Below the pieces are notes generated by a model that was not told the origin of the DNA, did no database searches, and was given only the letters and a program-made list of their open reading frames with translations. From positions 310,001-374,000 of the forward strand of contig NZ_SUMD01000001.1 in NCBI RefSeq assembly GCF_005049235.1: DNA of 64,000 nucleotides, written 5' to 3'. How positions within the stretch are numbered: the stretch's first letter is position 1; the number at the start of each line of letters is the position of its first letter. Shown here one piece after another: positions 27,887 to 38,547 of the stretch. The translations under genes and the position numbers were made by a program. This DNA comes from Rhodococcus oryzae (GTDB lineage: Bacteria; Actinomycetota; Actinomycetes; Mycobacteriales; Mycobacteriaceae).

Positions 27887-28695
27887 GGGGTGGCCTCGAC
27901 GTCCAGCCCCGACCCGAGCCGTTCGAGGACACGCGTCAGGACCTCACATTGCGCCGGGTCCGGTACCAACTCGGCGACCGTCATCATCGGACGCGGGCCA
28001 GGGGCCACGGACTCGACGTCACCGATCAAGCCCGTTCCGACATACTCGTGAGCGATCACGGCCGCGAGTTCCTCAGCGAGAGAGCCGATCTCCTCGCTTA
28101 CTGCAGCGGGATCAGCCCCGACCAGTGCCCCGAACCGCCGATAGAGTCCGATCATCGCCGCGCGCGAGCCCGGATCCGAGAGCACCCGCGTCGCGGCGTC
28201 GAAGAGCGCGGAGGGACCCGTCCCGGAAACGGCGAGCAGTTCCCAGGCATCCCGCTCGCGTTCGAACTCACGGCGTGTTCTGGGATCGCCTTCCGCCGAG
28301 ATCAATTCGGAGAAGGCCACGGCCAGCTCGGCGGGTAGTGGCGAGACGGGCCGACCCTCGCGGTGCGCGTCGAGCATCTCCTGCAGCCGCCGCCGTTGGC
28401 CGCCCAGGCGATCGAGTTCGGCATCGATGCCGTCGATGAGCACCGTCAGGTCATCGCCGAGGTCGTCCGTATCACCCTCCGCGCGGGCCGATTCCATGAT
28501 CGTGGCGATCGAACCGAGCGGGATCCCCGCGGCGGCCAGCCATCGAATGCGGAGCAGCCTGATCAGATCCGGCAACTCGTAGGCGCGATAGCCGTTGGAG
28601 AGCCGTCTCGGCTCCTCGAGAAGCCCGAGACGGTGATAGTGCCGGATTGTCCGAGGGGTGATTCCGGCCGTCTGGGCCAGGTCGCCGATTCGCAT
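27883..28695 (-). CDS. MerR-family transcriptional regulator, autoregulated
   Basis: This 270-residue protein has an N-terminal MerR winged helix (MRIGDLAQTAGITPRTIRHYHRLGLL, then NGYRAYELPDLIRLLRIRWLAAAGIPL), a dimerisation helix (LIDGIDAELDRLGGQRRRLQEML) and a 150-residue C-terminal helical effector domain of unknown ligand. The ATG at 28695 is six bases past a -10-like hexamer, so it is preferred over an ATG six codons upstream inside the operator. It is coupled to the membrane protein gene downstream. Confidence 0.87.
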   Translation of the reverse strand: MRIGDLAQTAGITPRTIRHYHRLGLLEEPRRLSNGYRAYELPDLIRLLRIRWLAAAGIPLGSIATIMESARAEGDTDDLGDDLTVLIDGIDAELDRLGGQRRRLQEMLDAHREGRPVSPLPAELAVAFSELISAEGDPRTRREFERERDAWELLAVSGTGPSALFDAATRVLSDPGSRAAMIGLYRRFGALVGADPAAVSEEIGSLAEELAAVIAHEYVGTGLIGDVESVAPGPRPMMTVAELVPDPAQCEVLTRVLERLGSGLDVEATP

Positions 28696-28701
28696 GAACC
28701 C

Positions 28702-28732
28702 AGCATCGACCATGACGCTGCGTCATGGTCAA
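28702..28732 (-). promoter_or_regulatory. MerR-type promoter with a 23-bp perfect palindrome, predicted leaderless
   Basis: The minus strand has TTGACC (28732-28727), a 19-base spacer and GATGCT (28707-28702). A perfect palindrome spans 28708-28730 with half-site GACCATGACGC around one central base, covering the spacer and part of the -35. This is standard MerR autoregulatory geometry. The ATG at 28695 is six bases after the -10, suggesting a leaderless mRNA. Confidence 0.75.
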
Positions 28733-28867
28733 GCCATACCCGCGCCGGGCCCGTCCCCCTACAGATTCCGTCTCACTGATTTCAACCCTTCCCGCGGCCG
28801 AGGCGTTCGCCGAGGATTCGTCACCGGCCCGTCACCGCGATGGGCACCGCGACAGCCTGGAGGTGCG

Positions 28868-29689
28868 ATGCTCGTCGAGACCGGCCGGGACCCGGCACCC
28901 ACCGCACGGGAACCCGCCCGGACCCCGGGCCGGCGCAGGCCCGGATTCCTGCGGGCGCTGGCCCCCCTTGCCCTGCTGATCGCCTGGCAGATCGGCAGCC
29001 AGAGCGGCTTGCTCTCCGAGCGCACGCTGCCTGCACCGTCCGTCGTCGTCGCGGCGGGACTGGAGGTGTACCGGTCCGGCGCCCTCGGTGACGCGCTGCT
29101 CGTCTCCGGACAGCGCGTGCTGCTGGGCTTCATCCTCGGGGCGGCCCTCGGGGTCGGCCTCGGGATCGTCGCGGGTCTCGGCCGGCTCGGCGAGTACGTG
29201 ATCGATCCACCGCTGCAGATGCTCCGCACGGTGCCCCTGTTCGGCCTGATCCCGCTGTTCATCATCTGGTTCGGCATCGGGGAGACGCCGAAGGTGTACC
29301 TCATCGCCCTCGGCGTCGCGTTCCCGCTGTACCTCAACACCTTTTCCGGTATCCGCCACCTGGACCCGAAGCTCCTCGAGCTGAGCCGGGTACTCGGACT
29401 GAGCACCGGTGAGCGGCTGCGCACCCTCGTCATCCCGGGCGCGCTCCCCCAGATCCTCGTCGGTCTGCGGCAGAGCCTCGGCATCGCCTGGCTCTCGCTC
29501 ATCGTCGCGGAGCAGATCAACGCCAGTGAGGGCCTCGGCTACATCGTCAACAACGCCAGGGAATTCCTCCGCACCGACATCGTCATCTTCGGGTTGATCG
29601 TCTACGGCGTGCTCGGGCTGATCACCGACTCGATCGTGCGCTCACTCGAGCTTCGGGCCTTGCGCTGGCAGCCGCACCCACCCCGCTGA
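28868..29689 (+). CDS. ssuC: Sulfonate/taurine-type ABC transporter permease (SsuC-like)
   Basis: This 273-residue protein has about six transmembrane helices and the binding-protein-dependent permease (BPD_transp_1) EAA-loop region: ELSRVLGLSTGERLRTLVIPGALPQILVGLRQSLGIAWLSLIVAEQINASEGLGYIV. Close matches are the SsuC/TauC/NrtB group that import sulfonates, taurine or nitrate. GGAGGTG stands before the ATG at 28868. It leads a three-gene operon permease-ATPase-binding protein. An in-frame extension back to 28658 is rejected because it passes through the divergent MerR promoter. Confidence 0.9.
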   Translation: MLVETGRDPAPTAREPARTPGRRRPGFLRALAPLALLIAWQIGSQSGLLSERTLPAPSVVVAAGLEVYRSGALGDALLVSGQRVLLGFILGAALGVGLGIVAGLGRLGEYVIDPPLQMLRTVPLFGLIPLFIIWFGIGETPKVYLIALGVAFPLYLNTFSGIRHLDPKLLELSRVLGLSTGERLRTLVIPGALPQILVGLRQSLGIAWLSLIVAEQINASEGLGYIVNNAREFLRTDIVIFGLIVYGVLGLITDSIVRSLELRALRWQPHPPR

Positions 29690-29715
29690 CCCAGCACGAA
29701 CAAGGAGCTGATTCC

Positions 29716-30444
29716 ATGACCGACGTCCTCAGTCCCCCCACCGCGGCCGCGCACGTGTCGGGCCTGCACAAGAGTTTCGACGGCCGGGTGGTCCTCGACG
29801 GCGTCGACCTCGACGTTGCCAGGGGCGAGATCGTCGCGCTGCTCGGCACGAGCGGCTCCGGCAAGTCGACGCTGCTACGGGCGATCGCAGGCCTCTCCGA
29901 CGGCCACGAGGGAACGGTGGCGGTCGACGGCCGACCCGCCGTCGCCTTCCAGGAACCGAGGCTGGTGCCCTGGCTGAGGGTGAGCAGGAACGTCGAGCTC
30001 GGACTGCGCGACCGGCGCCGCACACCCGCCCGTCTCGCGAAGGCCCGGCGGGTGCTCGAGGAGGTCGGTCTCGGCCATCGGCTCGACGCGTGGCCGCTCA
30101 CGCTGTCCGGCGGTGAGGCTCAGCGGGCCGCACTGGCGCGGGCCCTCGTCGCCGAACCGACCCTGCTGCTGCTCGACGAGCCGTTCGGTGCGCTCGACGC
30201 ACTCACCAAGCTCTCCATGCACGGTCTGCTGCTGCGACTGTTCGACGAGCACGACCTCGGCGTGCTGCTCGTCACCCACGATGTGACGGAGGCGGTGGCC
30301 CTGGCCGACCGTGTGCTGGTACTCGACGGCGGACGCATCGGGCACGAGGTGCCGATCGACCTGCCCCGCCCGCGACAGCACGCCGCCCCGGAGGCCGCGG
30401 TGTACGCGGGACGCCTGCTCACCCTCCTGGGGGTCGAGGCCTGA
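29716..30444 (+). CDS. ssuB: Sulfonate-type ABC transporter ATP-binding protein (SsuB-like)
   Basis: This 242-residue ATPase has Walker A GTSGSGKSTLL, Q-loop VAFQEPRLVPWLRV (the QEPRLLPW form typical of SsuB/TauB), signature LSGGEAQRAALARAL, Walker B LLLLDEPFGALDALT and switch His in LLVTHDVTEAV. It powers the SsuC-like permease. It starts 26 bases after ssuC with AAGGAGCTG upstream of the ATG. Confidence 0.93.
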   Translation: MTDVLSPPTAAAHVSGLHKSFDGRVVLDGVDLDVARGEIVALLGTSGSGKSTLLRAIAGLSDGHEGTVAVDGRPAVAFQEPRLVPWLRVSRNVELGLRDRRRTPARLAKARRVLEEVGLGHRLDAWPLTLSGGEAQRAALARALVAEPTLLLLDEPFGALDALTKLSMHGLLLRLFDEHDLGVLLVTHDVTEAVALADRVLVLDGGRIGHEVPIDLPRPRQHAAPEAAVYAGRLLTLLGVEA

Positions 30445-30502
30445 CATCCCACCGCATTCGCCCACCGAGACCCGAACCGATGACGAAGAAGAAAGCAGCA
30501 CA

Positions 30503-31501
30503 GTGAAATTCCGCTCCCCCCGCCTGCGCCTCACCGGCGTCGCCCTGATCGCCGCGACCTCCCTGCTCCTCGGCGCCTGCAGCAGCGGCGGCGACACGAC
30601 GGCGGACGCCGCCCCGACCGGTCCCGTTGACCTGTCGGCGGTGACGCTCAAGGTCGGTGACCAGAAGGCCATCTCCATCGAGGTCCTGCTCCGGGCTGCG
30701 GGCCAGCTGGAGAACCTGCCCTACAAGCTCGAGTTCTCCACCTTCACCGCTGGTCTCCCGCTCGTGGAGGCCGCAAGCGCGGGCGGCATCGACCTGGCCC
30801 AGACCGGCAACACCCCGGTGATCTTCGGCGCCGCCTCGAAGGCGAACATCAAGATCGTCGGAGCCCTCGAGGCAACCGGCAGGGGCGACGCCATCCTGGT
30901 CGGTAAGGACTCCGCGGCGCGCTCGGTCGCCGACCTCAAGGGCAAGAAGGTCGCGGTCTTCAAGGGCAGCTCCGCCCACGCGAACCTGCTACTGCAACTG
31001 CAGAAGTCGGGCCTGACGACACGGGACATCGAGGTCGTGTTCCTCACGCCCGCGGACGGGTATGCCTCGCTGACCAAGGGCGACGTGGACGCCTGGGCGA
31101 CCTGGGATCCGTACACCGCGATCGCCGAGAAGGACTCCGGCGCACGGGTGATCGCCACCGCAGATCAGGCCGCCAACGGGTACAACTTCTGGGCGGCCTC
31201 CGCCGACGCGATCGCGGACCCCGGCAAGGCCGCCGCCATCGAGGACTTCTTCACCCGCTACGCGGCGGCGACGACCTGGTCGCAGGCCAACCTCGACGAA
31301 TGGTCGACGAAGTACGCGGAACTCACCTCGATCAGCCCGGAAGCTTCCCGTACCACCTGGACGCGGTCGATCAAGCAGCCGATCCCGTTGACCGACAAGG
31401 TGATCGCGTCCGAGCAGGAGATCGCCGACGCCTTCACCGCGGCGGGCGACATACCCGGCACGGTGGATTTCGCCGCGGCAGTGGACAAGCGGTTCGACTG
31501 A
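30503..31501 (+). CDS. ssuA: Aliphatic sulfonate-type substrate-binding lipoprotein (SsuA-like)
   Basis: This 332-residue protein has a lipoprotein signal (VKFRSPRLRLTGVALIAATSLLLGAC, lipobox LLGAC). The periplasmic-binding fold of the SsuA/TauA/NMT1 type follows: DLAQTGNTPVIFGAASKANIKIVGALEATGRGDAILVGKDSAARSVADLKGKKVAVFKGSSAHANLLLQL, then DAWATWDPYTA. It would capture an alkanesulfonate or a related anion at the cell surface. No ssuD-type monooxygenase is nearby, so the substrate is inferred. It starts at a GTG with only a weak GAAGAA ribosome site. It is convergent with the PTH2-like gene. Confidence 0.9.
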   Translation: MKFRSPRLRLTGVALIAATSLLLGACSSGGDTTADAAPTGPVDLSAVTLKVGDQKAISIEVLLRAAGQLENLPYKLEFSTFTAGLPLVEAASAGGIDLAQTGNTPVIFGAASKANIKIVGALEATGRGDAILVGKDSAARSVADLKGKKVAVFKGSSAHANLLLQLQKSGLTTRDIEVVFLTPADGYASLTKGDVDAWATWDPYTAIAEKDSGARVIATADQAANGYNFWAASADAIADPGKAAAIEDFFTRYAAATTWSQANLDEWSTKYAELTSISPEASRTTWTRSIKQPIPLTDKVIASEQEIADAFTAAGDIPGTVDFAAAVDKRFD

Positions 31502-31513
31502 CCAACCGGCGGG

Positions 31514-32262
31514 TCAGGGGTGGGCGATCACCGTCATCGAGCCCGGGGCCACCTCGGTGTACCCGGCGTCGCGCACGGCGATCGCCCGCCGCTGCGCCAC
31601 CAGCTCACCGAGGGCCGCCCACTGCGCCGGATCGGCGTCCCGCACACTGCAGCGGTAGCCGTCGAGCGACCAGGCCAAGGCCCGCTCGGGGTCCATCGCA
31701 CCCGCCAACAGCATCGACGCGTGCCCGACCTGGGCCGCGGCCTTGCCGACGGTCATCTCCAGGGAACGGTTCACCCACAGCACAGGCAGGCCCGACACCG
31801 GTTCGCCCGGCTCGTCGTGCTCGAGGTCGGTGCCGCCGATCTGGAGTTTGCGGACGCGCTGATCGACCTCGCCGACCGGGCCGGGCACGATGGCCCTGGC
31901 CTGCGCCCCGTCGACCTCGACCGTGACGCCGTCCACCTGCTGCGCGGCGAGCCACTGCGCTCCCCTGGCCCGGCGCGCGACCTTCCGGATCCGCGAGCCC
32001 GTCCAGTCGAGCAGGGGCTGCTGCCACGGGCCCGGCTCGCCGTCGTCGGTCGTGCCTGCCCGCTCGTCGAGGCACAGCGCGACGGTCGCCGCGGCCGCGG
32101 CCGCCAGCAGTGCGCTGCGCGCGGGCGGGTGCACCTTGGTGATGTGCAGGACCATCGGCATCGCCAGCACCTGCGCCAGGTCTTCCGGGTCCACGCGGCC
32201 GCCGTAGCCGGCCGCGAGCACCGCGTGCCGGTCCAGGAAGCCGGCGGGGGGGCGCTCGCCCA

Positions 32263-32263
<1 letters not shown>
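31514..32263 (-). CDS. Protein with C-terminal PTH2-type peptidyl-tRNA hydrolase domain
   Basis: This 249-residue protein has a C-terminal region (about 165-245) like peptidyl-tRNA hydrolase 2: LPVLWVNRSLEMTVGKAAAQVGHASMLL, where GK-x-AAQ-x-x-HA is the family motif, and the final AVRDAGYTEVAPGSMTVIA. The 150-residue N-terminal part (including a helical AAAAAATVALCLDE stretch) has no domain I recognise. PTH2 enzymes recycle peptidyl-tRNA, but actinobacteria already have the bacterial Pth, so a specialised role is possible. Its ATG shares one base with the serB stop (TGATG). Confidence 0.75.
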
Positions 32264-33582
<1,319 letters not shown>

Positions 33583-33591
33583 TCATTGCGG

Positions 33592-35325
33592 CTAGTGCGC
33601 GTCCTCGAGGACCGCGGTGGCCTTGCTGCCGTGGCCGGGCCCGACGTGCGCCTCGGCACGCATCCGCTCGACCATGTGCGGGTAGTGCAGCTCGAACGCC
33701 GGACGCTCCGAACGGATCCGGGGCAGCTCGGTGAAGTTGTGCCGCGGCGGCGGGCAGGACGTCGCCCACTCCAGGGAGTTGCCGTAGCCCCACGGGTCGT
33801 CGACCGTGACGATCTCGCCGTAGCGGTAGCTCTTGAAGACGTTCCAGATGAACGGCAGCGTGGAGGCACCGAGGACGAACGCGCCGATCGTGGAGATCGT
33901 GTTCAGCGTGGTGAATCCGTCGCTGGGCAGGTAGTCCGCGTAACGACGGGGCATGCCCTCGTTGCCCAGCCAGTGCTGCACCAGGAACGTGGTGTGGAAG
34001 CCGATGAAGGTCGTCCAGAAGTGCCACTTGCCGAGGCGCTCGTCGAGCAGGCGACCCGTCATCTTCGGGAACCAGAAGTAGATGCCCGCGTAGGTGGCGA
34101 ACACGATGGTGCCGAAGAGCACGTAGTGGAAGTGCGCGACCACGAAGTACGAGTCGGTGACGTGGAAGTCGAGCGGCGGGCTGGCGAGCAGCACGCCGGA
34201 CAGACCACCGAAGAGGAACGTCACCAGGAAGCCGACGGAGAACAGCATCGGCGACTCGAAGGTCACCTGGCCCTTCCACATCGTGCCGATCCAGTTGAAG
34301 AACTTCACGCCGGTCGGGACCGCGATCAGGAACGTCATGAAGGAGAAGAACGGCAGCAGCACGGCGCCGGTGGCGTACATGTGGTGTGCCCACACCGCGA
34401 TGGAGAGGGCCGCGATACCCAGCGTGGCGTAGACCAGGCCGCTGTAGCCGAAGAGCGGCTTACGGCTGAACACCGGGAAGATCTCCGAGACGATGCCGAA
34501 GAACGGCAGCGCGATGATGTAGACCTCGGGGTGACCGAAGAACCAGAACAGGTGCTGCCAGAGCAGGACGCCGCCGTTGGCCGGGTCGAAGATGTGTGCC
34601 CCGAAGTGCCGGTCCACGAACACACCCAGCAGCGCCGCGGTCAGCAGCGGGAAGGCCAGGAGGATCAGGACGCTCGTCACCAGGATGTTCCAGGTGAAGA
34701 TCGGCATGCGGAACATGGTCATGCCGGGGGCGCGCAGACAGATCACCGTGGTGATCATGTTGACGCCACCGAGGATGGTGCCGAGACCACCGACCGCGAG
34801 TCCCAGGATCCACAGGTCCGCGCCGACGCCGGGCGAATGCAGGGCGCTGGTCAGCGGGCTGTAGGCGGTCCAACCGAAGTCGGCGGCACCACCGGGGGTG
34901 ATGAAGCCGGCGGTGGCGATGAGCGCGCCGAACAGGTACAGCCAGTAGCTGAACGCGTTCAGGCGCGGGAACGCCACGTCGGGGGCGCCGATCTGCAGCG
35001 GCAGGATGTAGTTCGCGAATCCGAACACGATCGGCGTCGCGTACAGCAGCAGCATGATCGTGCCGTGCATGGTGAAGAGCTGGTTGAACTGCTCATTCGA
35101 CAGGAACTGCATTCCCGGAACCGCGAGTTCTGTTCGCATCAGCAGGGCCATGAGGCCGCCGACGAGGAAGAACGCGAACGACGTCACCATGTACATGATC
35201 CCAAGAACCTTGGGGTCAGTGGTGGTGATCATCTTGTAGATGTACGAGCCCTTGGGTCCCAATCGCGCCGGGTAGGGCCTGGCGGCGTTTATCTCGGGGA
35301 CTGGCTGGGGCGCTACGGCAGTCAC
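33592..35325 (-). CDS. ctaD: Cytochrome c oxidase subunit I (CtaD)
   Basis: This 577-residue 12-helix membrane protein is the catalytic subunit of the aa3 oxidase. It has the low-spin heme region [12 protein letters not shown], the CuB/heme a3 segment [19 protein letters not shown] (with the cross-linked His-Tyr pair), HHMYATG, the K-channel and later histidines in [16 protein letters not shown]. It reduces oxygen to water and pumps protons. The GTG start follows AGGAGGATC. It is monocistronic between the serB terminator and a 171-base upstream region. Confidence 0.98.
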   Translation of the reverse strand: MTAVAPQPVPEINAARPYPARLGPKGSYIYKMITTTDPKVLGIMYMVTSFAFFLVGGLMALLMRTELAVPGMQFLSNEQFNQLFTMHGTIMLLLYATPIVFGFANYILPLQIGAPDVAFPRLNAFSYWLYLFGALIATAGFITPGGAADFGWTAYSPLTSALHSPGVGADLWILGLAVGGLGTILGGVNMITTVICLRAPGMTMFRMPIFTWNILVTSVLILLAFPLLTAALLGVFVDRHFGAHIFDPANGGVLLWQHLFWFFGHPEVYIIALPFFGIVSEIFPVFSRKPLFGYSGLVYATLGIAALSIAVWAHHMYATGAVLLPFFSFMTFLIAVPTGVKFFNWIGTMWKGQVTFESPMLFSVGFLVTFLFGGLSGVLLASPPLDFHVTDSYFVVAHFHYVLFGTIVFATYAGIYFWFPKMTGRLLDERLGKWHFWTTFIGFHTTFLVQHWLGNEGMPRRYADYLPSDGFTTLNTISTIGAFVLGASTLPFIWNVFKSYRYGEIVTVDDPWGYGNSLEWATSCPPPRHNFTELPRIRSERPAFELHYPHMVERMRAEAHVGPGHGSKATAVLEDAH

Positions 35326-35496
35326 TGATCCTCCTGAATGTGCCCTTGGTCGCTCCGCAGGCTCCGCTCAGGACGTCCGGCCCCGGGCTGCGAGGCGAAC
35401 GTCCTCTTGCTTGCGCTCTGACGAATCGTAGACCGTCCCTCCACGATCCGCGGAGCCGGTCCTACCCATCGTCGTACTTCGTGTCGCGTACAGCCG

Positions 35497-36330
35497 TCAC
35501 GCAGGCTCCGACCAGGGAGTACGCGGCCGCACCATCGGCGCTCCATCGACGATAACGTCGATCCGCTCCTGAAAGAAGGCGACCAGTCCGGCGATCTGTG
35601 GACAGTCCGGCAGCGGGCGTTCGTAGCTCCACGCGACGTCGACTCCGGGCTCGCCCGCCTGCTCCACGGTGAAGTACGACGCCTCCCCCTTGTAGGCGCA
35701 CCACGTCCTGGTGGCCGTCGATGTCAGGGCGACGCGGACGTCCTCGCGCGGGAGGTAGAAACGGGTCAGCGGCAGGCTGGTCTCGAAGAGCATCATCGAC
35801 CGATCGGACTCGGCGATCAGGACGCCGTCGAGCTCCATCCGGACGCGCCGGGAGCTGCGGCGGACGTCGACCCGATGGAACGGGTCGCGCGGATGCCCCC
35901 GGATCGGTTCGTCCTCCTCGAGCCAGTCGAAGGCCTCGAAGTCCAGCAGCACCAGGTCGGCCAGTTCGGGATCGTCCGGACGGAACGCGACGCCGTCGAG
36001 AGCGGTGCCGTCGACCTCGACGGTCAGCGCGGTGCCCGGGCTGCTGTGGAAGCCGAATCCGGTCCGCGGATCGAGGACGGGATCGCCGTCACCGAGCGGA
36101 ACGGGGACCTCCGGCGCGGCCGCTGCCGAGGAGGCGGTCATCGGCGCCGCGACGTCCGCGACGGGGAGCGCGTAGACGGGGACCACGCGCCGCGGCTCCC
36201 ACACCAGCGCGGCACGGGTGGAGTCGGCCACGACCACGTCGCCGCGCAGCGCCCGGATCCGCTTGGCGGTCGGCTGAAATCTCAGCTCGTCCAGGCCCTG
36301 CATCAACATCTGGCTCACCGAAACGGCCAT
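35497..36330 (-). CDS. DUF427-domain protein (two domain copies)
   Basis: This 277-residue protein carries two DUF427-type beta folds. The N-terminal copy (RALRGDVVVADSTRAALVWEPRRVVPVYALP) and the C-terminal copy (MELDGVLIAESDRSMMLFETSLPLTRFYLPREDVRVALTSTATRTWCAYKGEASYFTV, then DVAWSYERPLPDCPQIAGLVAFFQERIDVIVDG) share the V-x-A-x-S/T-x-R pattern. The second copy has the full family signature with Cys-Lys-Gly. The biochemical function is unknown for DUF427. The ATG at 36330 opens MAVSVSQM. It is divergent from the iron-regulated lipoprotein gene. Confidence 0.85.
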   Translation of the reverse strand: MAVSVSQMLMQGLDELRFQPTAKRIRALRGDVVVADSTRAALVWEPRRVVPVYALPVADVAAPMTASSAAAAPEVPVPLGDGDPVLDPRTGFGFHSSPGTALTVEVDGTALDGVAFRPDDPELADLVLLDFEAFDWLEEDEPIRGHPRDPFHRVDVRRSSRRVRMELDGVLIAESDRSMMLFETSLPLTRFYLPREDVRVALTSTATRTWCAYKGEASYFTVEQAGEPGVDVAWSYERPLPDCPQIAGLVAFFQERIDVIVDGAPMVRPRTPWSEPA

Positions 36331-36393
36331 CGCACCATTGTGCCCCCGCTCGACCGCGCGGGCAGGGCTTCCCACAGCAAAGGTCAGCCTTGC

Positions 36394-36412
36394 TAAGGTT
36401 TCGCTTACCTAA
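36394..36412 (+). promoter_or_regulatory. DtxR/IdeR iron box upstream of the siderophore-binding lipoprotein
   Basis: TAAGGTTTCGCTTACCTAA matches the 19-bp DtxR/IdeR consensus TTAGGTTAGSCTAACCTAA at about 15 positions and keeps both half-sites. It ends 20 bases before the GTG at 36433. A weaker, partly matching site lies immediately upstream (36380-36398), as expected where two regulator dimers bind. Iron-replete repression of this gene is predicted. Confidence 0.75.
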
Positions 36413-36432
36413 CGATATGACAGGAGTTCTCT

Positions 36433-37434
36433 GTGAAGGCCCGCAAGAATCCGCTGCTCACGCTCGTCGCGGGAGCCGCAGCCGCAGTCATCGGCCTGAC
36501 CGGCTGTTCGACCGAGAACACCGAGGCGGCCCCGGAGCCGACCACACAGGCGCAATTCCCCCGCACGGTCGAGCACGCGCTGGGATCGACCGAGATCCCC
36601 GCCGCCCCGAAGCGGGTCGTCGCCCTCGACACCAGCTATTCCGACGCCGTCCTGCTGCTCGAGACGGACCTGGTCGGGTACGTCACCTATCGCACCGACA
36701 CCCTGCCGGACTACCTCGGCGACGCCCGCGACGAGTTCGCGAAGGACGCCGTCGCGGTGGGCCCGCTGGCCACGCCCAGCCTGGAGAAGATCGCCGAACT
36801 ACAGCCCGACCTGATCGTGTCCGCGAAAGTCCGGCACGGCGACATCTACGAGCAGCTGTCCAAGATCGCGCCAACGGTGATGTCCGAGACCACCGGGCCG
36901 ACATGGAAGGACAACATCCGCCTGCTCGGCAGGGCCCTCGGCAAGGAGGACCTCGCCGAGCAGAAGATCGGGGCCTACGAGGACCGCGCGGCCGCCGTCG
37001 GCGCCGAGATCAACGCCAAGGCGAACAACCCGACCGTCTCGGTTGTCCGCTTCGCGGGCGAGCCGACCGCCCGGATCTACCGCAGCACCTCGTTCAGCGG
37101 CATCGTGCTCGACGACGCCGGGCTCGCCAGGCCCGCCAGCGCGGCTCCTGACCCGGCGAAGCCCTCGAGCATCGCCAACGACATCAGCCCCGAGCTGATC
37201 ACCGAGGCCGAGGCCGACCTGATCCTGGTCTCGACCTACCACGCCCCCGACGGCAGCACCGCGGTGACCGACCACGCCAAGCCGTTCCTCACCAACCCGC
37301 TCTGGGCGGGCCTGCGCGGCCGCAAGATCGACGTCGACGACACGGTCTGGATGTCCGCGGTCAGCGTGCAGGGCGCGGGCGGCATCCTCGACGACCTGGC
37401 CGCGGCCTACGACGTCGACCCGCGCCGCGGCTAG
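36433..37434 (+). CDS. Fe(III)-siderophore ABC transporter substrate-binding lipoprotein
   Basis: This 333-residue protein has a lipoprotein signal (VKARKNPLLTLVAGAAAAVIGLTGC, lipobox LTGC). A class III (FepB/FhuD-like) binding fold follows: RTVEHALGSTEIPAAPKRVVALDTSYSDAVLLLETDLVGY, PSLEKIAELQPDLIVSAK, YEQLSKIAPTVMSETTGPTWKDNIRLLGRALGKED. It would bind a ferric siderophore outside the membrane. No permease or ATPase is adjacent. AGGAG lies six bases before the GTG. An IdeR box is just upstream, and a second binding protein follows after 36 bases. Confidence 0.92.
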   Translation: MKARKNPLLTLVAGAAAAVIGLTGCSTENTEAAPEPTTQAQFPRTVEHALGSTEIPAAPKRVVALDTSYSDAVLLLETDLVGYVTYRTDTLPDYLGDARDEFAKDAVAVGPLATPSLEKIAELQPDLIVSAKVRHGDIYEQLSKIAPTVMSETTGPTWKDNIRLLGRALGKEDLAEQKIGAYEDRAAAVGAEINAKANNPTVSVVRFAGEPTARIYRSTSFSGIVLDDAGLARPASAAPDPAKPSSIANDISPELITEAEADLILVSTYHAPDGSTAVTDHAKPFLTNPLWAGLRGRKIDVDDTVWMSAVSVQGAGGILDDLAAAYDVDPRRG

Positions 37435-37470
37435 TCTCGACACCGCCCGTCAGCTCAGGAGGACCCCCAC

Positions 37471-38547
37471 ATGCGTAAGCCTCATCTCGTCCGCCGCGTC
37501 GTGCCCGCGGCCCTGCTCACGGCGTCGGCCGTGCTGCTCGCCGCGTGCGGCGGGTCCGGCACCGACGACGCCGCCGACGGCATTGTGCGCAGCACCACCA
37601 CCGTCGCCGGCGCGGGCGTGCTCGGCAACGACCGCGACACCGAGAACGTCTGCGGCCCAACTGCTCCCGTGGACCCCGTCGGCGTGACGGGCACCACCCG
37701 CAAGGTCGTGCACGCGGCGGGCGAGACCGAGGTACCGGCGGATCCGCAGCGGATCGTGGTGCTCGACACCGACAAGCTCGACACCGTCTGCGCACTGGGC
37801 CTGCAGGACCGACTGGTCGGCGCCGCGGTGACCGGGGCGGTCGGGTCCCAGCCCGAGTACCTCGGGCCGACGATCGCGGGCGTCGAACCGGTCGGGACGT
37901 TGCAGGAACCGGACATCGAGAAGATCGCAACCCTCAAGCCGGACCTCATCCTGGGCTCGAAGTTCCGCACCCCGGAGCTCTACCAGCAGCTCAGCGCGGT
38001 CGCCCCCACCACGTTCACCGACAAGGTCGGCACGACGTGGAAGGACAACCTGCTCCTCGACGGCGCCGCGCTCGGCCGCGGCGCGGCCGCCCGCCAGGCC
38101 CTCGACGACTACCAGGGCGCCGCGACCGCGACGGGCAACACGCTCGACTCCTCCCAGACCCAGGCCTCCGTGGTCCGCTTCATGCCCGGCGCCATCCGGA
38201 TCTATGGGCCGGACAGCTTCGCCGGCCAGGTCCTCGCCGACGCGGGCGTCCAGCGCCCGACCTTCCAGCGCCTCGAGGACGCCAAGGACAAGCGGTTCGC
38301 GGAGCTCAGCGAGGAACAGCTGAGCAATGCCGAGGGTGACGTCATCTATGTGAGCTTCTACGGCGACGAGGCCAGGGGGCAGGGCGTCGAGGTCATGAAC
38401 GGCGGCCTGTGGCAGGGCCTCGGCGCAGTGAAGGACAAGCGCGTGTTCACGGTGGACGACGAGATCTGGATGACCGGCATCGGCGTCATCGCCGCCCGCG
38501 GCATCCTCACCGACCTGGAGGCCTCTCTCAATGGCTACGTCAACTAG
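37471..38547 (+). CDS. Second Fe(III)-siderophore substrate-binding lipoprotein
   Basis: This 358-residue protein has a lipoprotein signal ending VLLAAC and the same class III fold as the preceding gene: [93 protein letters not shown]. An extra segment before the fold (about residues 30-65) holds the only Cys pair (NVCGPT and TVCALG), which could form a disulfide. AGGAGG precedes the ATG. The end overlaps the HtaA-like gene by 17 bases, so all three genes appear to be one operon. Confidence 0.9.
   Translation: MRKPHLVRRVVPAALLTASAVLLAACGGSGTDDAADGIVRSTTTVAGAGVLGNDRDTENVCGPTAPVDPVGVTGTTRKVVHAAGETEVPADPQRIVVLDTDKLDTVCALGLQDRLVGAAVTGAVGSQPEYLGPTIAGVEPVGTLQEPDIEKIATLKPDLILGSKFRTPELYQQLSAVAPTTFTDKVGTTWKDNLLLDGAALGRGAAARQALDDYQGAATATGNTLDSSQTQASVVRFMPGAIRIYGPDSFAGQVLADAGVQRPTFQRLEDAKDKRFAELSEEQLSNAEGDVIYVSFYGDEARGQGVEVMNGGLWQGLGAVKDKRVFTVDDEIWMTGIGVIAARGILTDLEASLNGYVN

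Noticed and set aside
36380-36398. Second full IdeR box
   Set aside because: Only about 11 of 19 positions match the consensus, so it is mentioned as a weak neighbour of the main box rather than a separate site.
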